Part shown: piece by piece, positions 60,012-64,000 of the stretch
Layout of the letters: each line of letters starts with the position of its first letter
How positions within the stretch are numbered: the first letter of the stretch is position 1
Assembly (NCBI GenBank): GCA_026874595.1
Contig: CM049322.1
Location: forward strand, 57,038,386-57,102,385
Direction of reading: 5' to 3'
Length of the DNA: 64,000 nucleotides
From: Sipunculus nudus
Taxonomy: Eukaryota > Annelida > Sipuncula > Golfingiida > Sipunculidae
Made by a program: the position numbers and the translations under genes
Notes under the pieces: generated by a model
Told to the model about the DNA's origin: nothing
The model's database searches: none
Seen by the model: only the letters and a program-made list of their open reading frames with translations

Positions 60012-60703
60012 TCACTTTTGCAGGAAACAATTAGAAAAAAAATGAACTATATTACTTGTTAGAATGTGATCATTCAGGGTCAACTGGTAAACTTTAAAAC
60101 TGTGATGCATTTCAGGATTGGATGCATAAATAAGGTATATCAATGTTTTTGAATGTTTGGTAACACGAGTGGGTGTAGTAATTAGTTGTTTCATCCGTTC
60201 TGCTAAATCAAGTTTACCTGATTTTAACCTGGTAGACTGCAAGTAATCAACATTAAAATCACCTAACAAAGTGACGTACTGAGAGATCTTAAAAGCTTGA
60301 CCAATAACGTCTAGCAAATCATCAATATATTCACTTGATGCATTCGGAGGCCTGTAAACTTTTAAAATAGTTTTTATTCCCGTGAGCAGTTTTCACCCAT
60401 ACACTTTCAATGCTACCAGACACTGGCTGCAAGTTTAGGGATGTTAGAATACACATAATTACACCTCCGCCATGCCCGGTGTCTTTCGTGTCTAAAAAGC
60501 ACATAATGTTCGATGGAGACCTCAGAATCAACTACAAGTTTGTCAAGCCAAGACTCGGTTAAAGCAAAAACATGTGGCCTGAAACGAAAGCACATTTGGC
60601 GAATCTCATCAACTTTCGGTATTAAACTGCGTACATTAAGATGCGCCAAAAGTGTACCCTTAGCTTCTAATAAGCTGGGCAACTCATCAGCTAATGAGTA
60701 CAC
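60012..60703 (-). pseudogene. LINE endonuclease (EEP family), degenerate
   Basis: Three overlapping frames give the EEP endonuclease in order: LLAHLNVRSLIPKVDEIR, FALTESWLD (catalytic E), GHGGGVIMCI, VYRPPNASSEYIDDLL (near 60,345), LLGDFNVDYLQ (catalytic D and N), LIYLIYASNPE and NDH. In the family the last two read LIDLI and SDH, so at least two key positions have changed. Frameshifts fall near 60,480 and 60,330. Family role: nicking target DNA to prime reverse transcription. Confidence 0.85.
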
Positions 60704-60770
60704 GTCATTTATTATCGGAAGCTTTGGATCTTCATTAAGTACGGTAGGTAGGTTGAATGACGAGGAGTTT

Positions 60771-60965
60771 TCATCGGTAAACTAACTCAATTGATTCTGT
60801 TCCATTATGAATATTATTAGATTTGGCCAGCAAGTCAATGAGATGTGCAAAATTGCTCTGCAGAACTAAACATCCCCGTTTGTTCAAGTGTACCCAATCC
60901 CGACCAATGTGTGAAGGATCAATGTTAATATTTTCAAGATATGACCATTTGCTATTTATACACAT
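60771..60965 (-). pseudogene. LINE esterase-domain tail
   Basis: Contains DPSHIGRDWVHLNKRGCLVL. The HIGRD.VHLN.RG pattern is the conserved C-terminal block, with catalytic D and H, of the SGNH esterase domain in the 5' region of CR1/L2-type LINEs. Only the tail is present. It lies just upstream of the endonuclease on the same strand. Confidence 0.7.
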
Positions 60966-60990
60966 AACCTCTATGGCAGTGTTAACTAAT

Positions 60991-61667
60991 CTAATTTTCT
61001 GGCTTCATATGATGCATACTTCCTAGCTACAACGGAACTAAATATGATATTTTTAACATTTGCATTATTTTCGAAATATCTTCCAGTTATATGAGAGTCT
61101 TAATGATGTCATCATTAATCAATCATTTAATTACTTTGTCAATGTATATTTCTCTGTGATATTTCCAGGACCCCATCGAAAAACAGCTGAACATGCTGAA
61201 TGGGCTATCCTGCTAAAATATATGTATACATTAATAAAATAAGTAAAATTTAGGCGTCTTTGAAAAGGCTACATCCATACGATGGCGTCTATAATACAAA
61301 TGTGTCTATCTTGGCAGCGTTCGATATAATTAAAAATATAAATATAACATAATTTGGCTATATGACTTATTTAGGCGTCTTCCTGGAGGGTGCATGTTCC
61401 CGCTCAACATACAATGGCGTGATTTAGCGTCTGTAATACGAAGGCGTCTAGCTGAACATCGTCCATCTGAATTGACCCCCTTGAGACAAGTAACCAAAAA
61501 ATAAATCGCTTATTTTGCTCCATTTCCTTATCAACCATAATCAAATCTCTAAATAAAGCTTATACACAACCTAACTATTTCTGTTGGCCCAAACTAAACC
61601 ATTAGGTAAATATTGAACATTGGGTAGCCGTACTTTGAAACTTTAGTTAGGCTTTGTTCCAAATCCA
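60991..61667. other. Unassigned, with a small two-copy repeat
   Basis: TTTAGGCGTCTT occurs at about 61,250 and 61,372, each followed by ATGGCGT..TAATAC, marking a diverged duplication of about 120 bp. No gene is recognised. Confidence 0.45.
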
Positions 61668-63325
61668 GTGTTAATCTGAACAGTAAGAGGGTAAGTGAGA
61701 CCTAATTCTATTAATCTGAACAGTAAGATGATACGTGAGTCCTACCACGGTTAATCTGAACGATAAGAGGTTAAGTGAGACTTACCACCATTAATCTGAA
61801 CAGTAAGAGAATAATTGAGACCTACTACTGTTAATCTGAACGGTAAGAGGGTAAGTGACACCGACCACCCTTAATCTGAACAGTTAGAGGGTCAGTGAGA
61901 CCTAACACTCTCAGTCTGAACAGTAAGAGGGTCAGTAGTACCTAACACTCTTAATCTGAACAGTAAGAGGGAATGTCAGACATACCACCTTCAAATCTGA
62001 TCAGTTGGAGGGTATGTGAGACATCATAACGGGAGAAGGGAAAACATATATTTCCACAGTTAGTCTGAACAGTTAGAGGGTCAGTGAGACCTAACACTCT
62101 TAAGCTGAACAGTAAGGGTGTAATTGAGACCTACCATCTCAACTTCAATCTGATCATTAAGAGGGTATGTGAGACGTACACTGAATATCTGAACGGGAGA
62201 AGGGGAAATATAAATATCCCTGTTAATCTGAACAGTAAGAGGGTCAGTGAGACCTAGCACTGTGAAAAAAGAACAGTAGGGGGTTAAGAGAGACCTATCA
62301 CTCTTAATCTGAACAGTAAGAGGGTAAGTGAGACCTACAACTGTTAATCTGAACGGTAAGAGGACAAGGGAGACCTACCATTGTTAATCTGAACAGTAAG
62401 AGGGTAAGTGAGACCTAATTCTATTAATCTGAACAGTAAGATGATACGTGAGTCCTACCACGGTTAATCTGAACAGTAAGAGAATAAGTAAGACCTATCA
62501 CTGTTAATCTGAACAGTAAGAGGGTAAGTGAGACCTACCACTGTTAATCTGAACAGTAAGAGGGTAAGTAAGACCTTATACCCTTTATCTAAACAGTAAG
62601 TGGGTAAGTGAGACCTACCACTGTTAATCTGAACAGTAAGAGGGCAAGTGAGACCTAGCACCTACAATCTGATCAGTAAAAGGGTATGTGAGACCTACCA
62701 TTGTTAATCAGAACAGTTTAAGGGTCAGTGAGACCTAACACTCCTAATCTGAACAGTAAGAGTGTAATTAAGATCTACCACCTTTAATCTTATCGGTAAG
62801 AGGGTATGTGAGACAAACCACTAGATATCTGAACGGGAGAAGGGGAAATATAAATATCCCTGTTAATCTGAACAGTAAGAGGGTCAGTGAGACCTAGCAC
62901 TGTTAAACTGAACGGTAGGAGGTTAAGAGAGACATATCACTCTTAATCTGAACAGTAAGAGGGTGAGACCTTCCACTGTTAATCTGAACGGTAAGAGGAC
63001 AAGTGAGACCTAAAACTCTTAATCTGAATTGTAAGAGGTTAAGAGAGACCTACCATTGTTAATCTGAACAGTAAGAGGTTAAATGAGACCTATCACTGTT
63101 AATCTGAACAGTAAGAGAGTGAGACCTGCCACTGTTAATCTGAACAGTAAGAGGGTAAGTGAGACCTACCAATATTAATCTGAACAGTAGGAGGGCAGGT
63201 TAGAACTCCCACCGTTAATATGAACAGTGATAGGGTAAGTGAGACCTACCTCTGTTAAACTGATCAGTGAGAGGGAAAATAAATGCAACCACCGTTTATC
63301 TGAACAGTAAGAGGGTAAGTGAAAG
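61668..63325. repeat. 40-bp minisatellite with higher-order structure
   Basis: About 41 units with the core TTAATCTGAACAGTAAGAGG and a GTGAGACCTA segment. A variant block with GAACGGGAGAAGGGGAAATA occurs at 62,191 and 62,831, exactly 640 bp or 16 units apart, with a decayed third near 62,027. A run of more than 80 identical bases appears at about 61,683 and 62,396, indicating recent block duplication. Minus-strand frames in it are artefacts. Confidence 0.95.
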
Positions 63326-63342
63326 CTATTTCCTGCTCTTAC

Positions 63343-63623
63343 CAGTGATGTACTACTCGAGTCCGGACTCGCGTCCACTTTTCCAGTTACCTTGAATTTG
63401 ACTCCAAAATCATGGACTAAGACTTCTACTCGAACTATTTCATCAGAGAAATTTACGGTGAGAAATAGACTGACTCCTTCTCGAGTTAAATAGAAAAAAA
63501 TCACATATGTCGTCCACGATTTGATGTTCCGTAAGACATAGCCATAAAGGCATGGTTAATCCCATGGACTCGGACTTCATGGAGTCGGACACTGGCTTTA
63601 TGGAGTCGGACACGAGTGGCCTG
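63343..63623. mobile_element. Possible hAT-like MITE
   Basis: The left end CAGTGATGTACTACTCGAG and the reverse complement of the right end (CAGGCCACTCGTGTCCGACT) share CAG...ACTCG.GTCC features. The interior is rich in GACTCGGAC/GGAGTCGGACAC words in both orientations. CAG termini suggest hAT, but no 8-bp target duplication is visible. Confidence 0.45.
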
Positions 63624-64000
63624 GCATCAATTAGTCTTGCGTTACTGGAACACATAACTTGCATAATATCAATATATTACTTATTTTTTTCTATCTAACT
63701 AGGATAGAATATGCCTCTGTTGGACCAGTAAGAGACAGCAGGCCATGAAGAGGATAGCAAGGAATGACGAAGAATTCTGAGCGAGCTCAGGTCGTCAGTC
63801 AGGATGCCAGCTGAACGTTTACCCGTTCCCTAGCAATAGTTGCCTAGACTCATGCAAACTCCATTGAACGGAAGACAAACCTGTTCGTTTCATAAAGGCA
63901 GCACGGATTAAAGTCGTCCAACAGCTTACTATGATTCTATCAGGTGAGCCGGGAATAATTCAGTGTCTAAATAACATATTATTTCCTGGATTATCTGGAT
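63624..64000. other. Unassigned window end
   Basis: Moderately GC-rich toward the end. No recognised feature. Confidence 0.5.

Larger units (their letters stand above)
60006..60990 (-). mobile_element. LINE fragment: ORF1-type esterase tail and endonuclease
   Basis: A minus-strand element fragment reading, from high to low coordinates, the esterase end (60,771-60,965) and then the apurinic-type endonuclease (60,703-60,012). No reverse transcriptase follows, so only the 5'-to-middle part is present. The pieces lie in different frames, consistent with decay. The combination points to a CR1/L2/Jockey-type LINE. Confidence 0.8.

Overview
The window looks like gene-poor nuclear DNA from an animal, most likely a marine invertebrate and plausibly a bivalve mollusc. 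It is AT-rich and full of AT microsatellites and minisatellites. It carries decayed fragments of several LINE families (L2/CR1-like, Tx1/L1-like and others), a tRNA-derived SINE, and a repeat family ending in ACGGACGG tracts followed by a hairpin. There is no bacterial gene organisation: no operons, no ribosome binding sites, no long intact frames. The organism call rests on recognised repeat types, not on a database search. I found no complete host protein-coding gene. The only host-exon candidates are weak: about 1-213 and 33,436-33,705.

Layout. 0-5 kb: unassigned DNA, then a 38-bp minisatellite (1,630-4,115) split by a 5'-truncated L2/CR1-like LINE end (2,987-3,750). 5.9-22.1 kb: two direct copies of a large composite block (5,894-15,185 and 15,191-22,130). 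Each copy holds a 337-347 bp satellite with a 12-bp palindrome, a 1.3-kb element ending in the ACGGACGG hairpin, a divergent unique segment, and a terminal 19-bp minisatellite. Copy 1 also carries a minus-strand LINE with a readable reverse transcriptase and target-site repeats. 22.1-26.1 kb: a 0.6-kb direct duplication, a 25-bp minisatellite and a probable hAT-type MITE with an 8-bp target duplication. 26-30 kb: unassigned.

30.4-37.1 kb: two plus-strand LINE remnants, with a 72-bp hairpin-forming tandem repeat between them. 41.7-42.3 kb: a CR1/L2-like reverse transcriptase remnant with part of it duplicated. 46.9-53.5 kb: a second direct segmental duplication, with a SINE and a 72-bp tandem array between its copies. 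53.65-58.2 kb: an imperfect long inverted repeat whose spacer holds a complete type I hammerhead ribozyme motif (56,381-56,453). This is the most functional-looking element in the window. 58.3-58.9 kb is a GC-richer island, 60.0-61.0 kb a minus-strand LINE endonuclease and esterase remnant, 61.7-63.3 kb a 40-bp minisatellite with 640-bp higher-order spacing, and 63.3-63.6 kb a probable hAT-like MITE.

The recurring theme is modular duplication. Tandem arrays form, are copied in large blocks, and are interrupted by retroelements, which allows insertions and deletions to be ordered from paralogous copies. Nothing here supports a protein-based defence or metabolic system.
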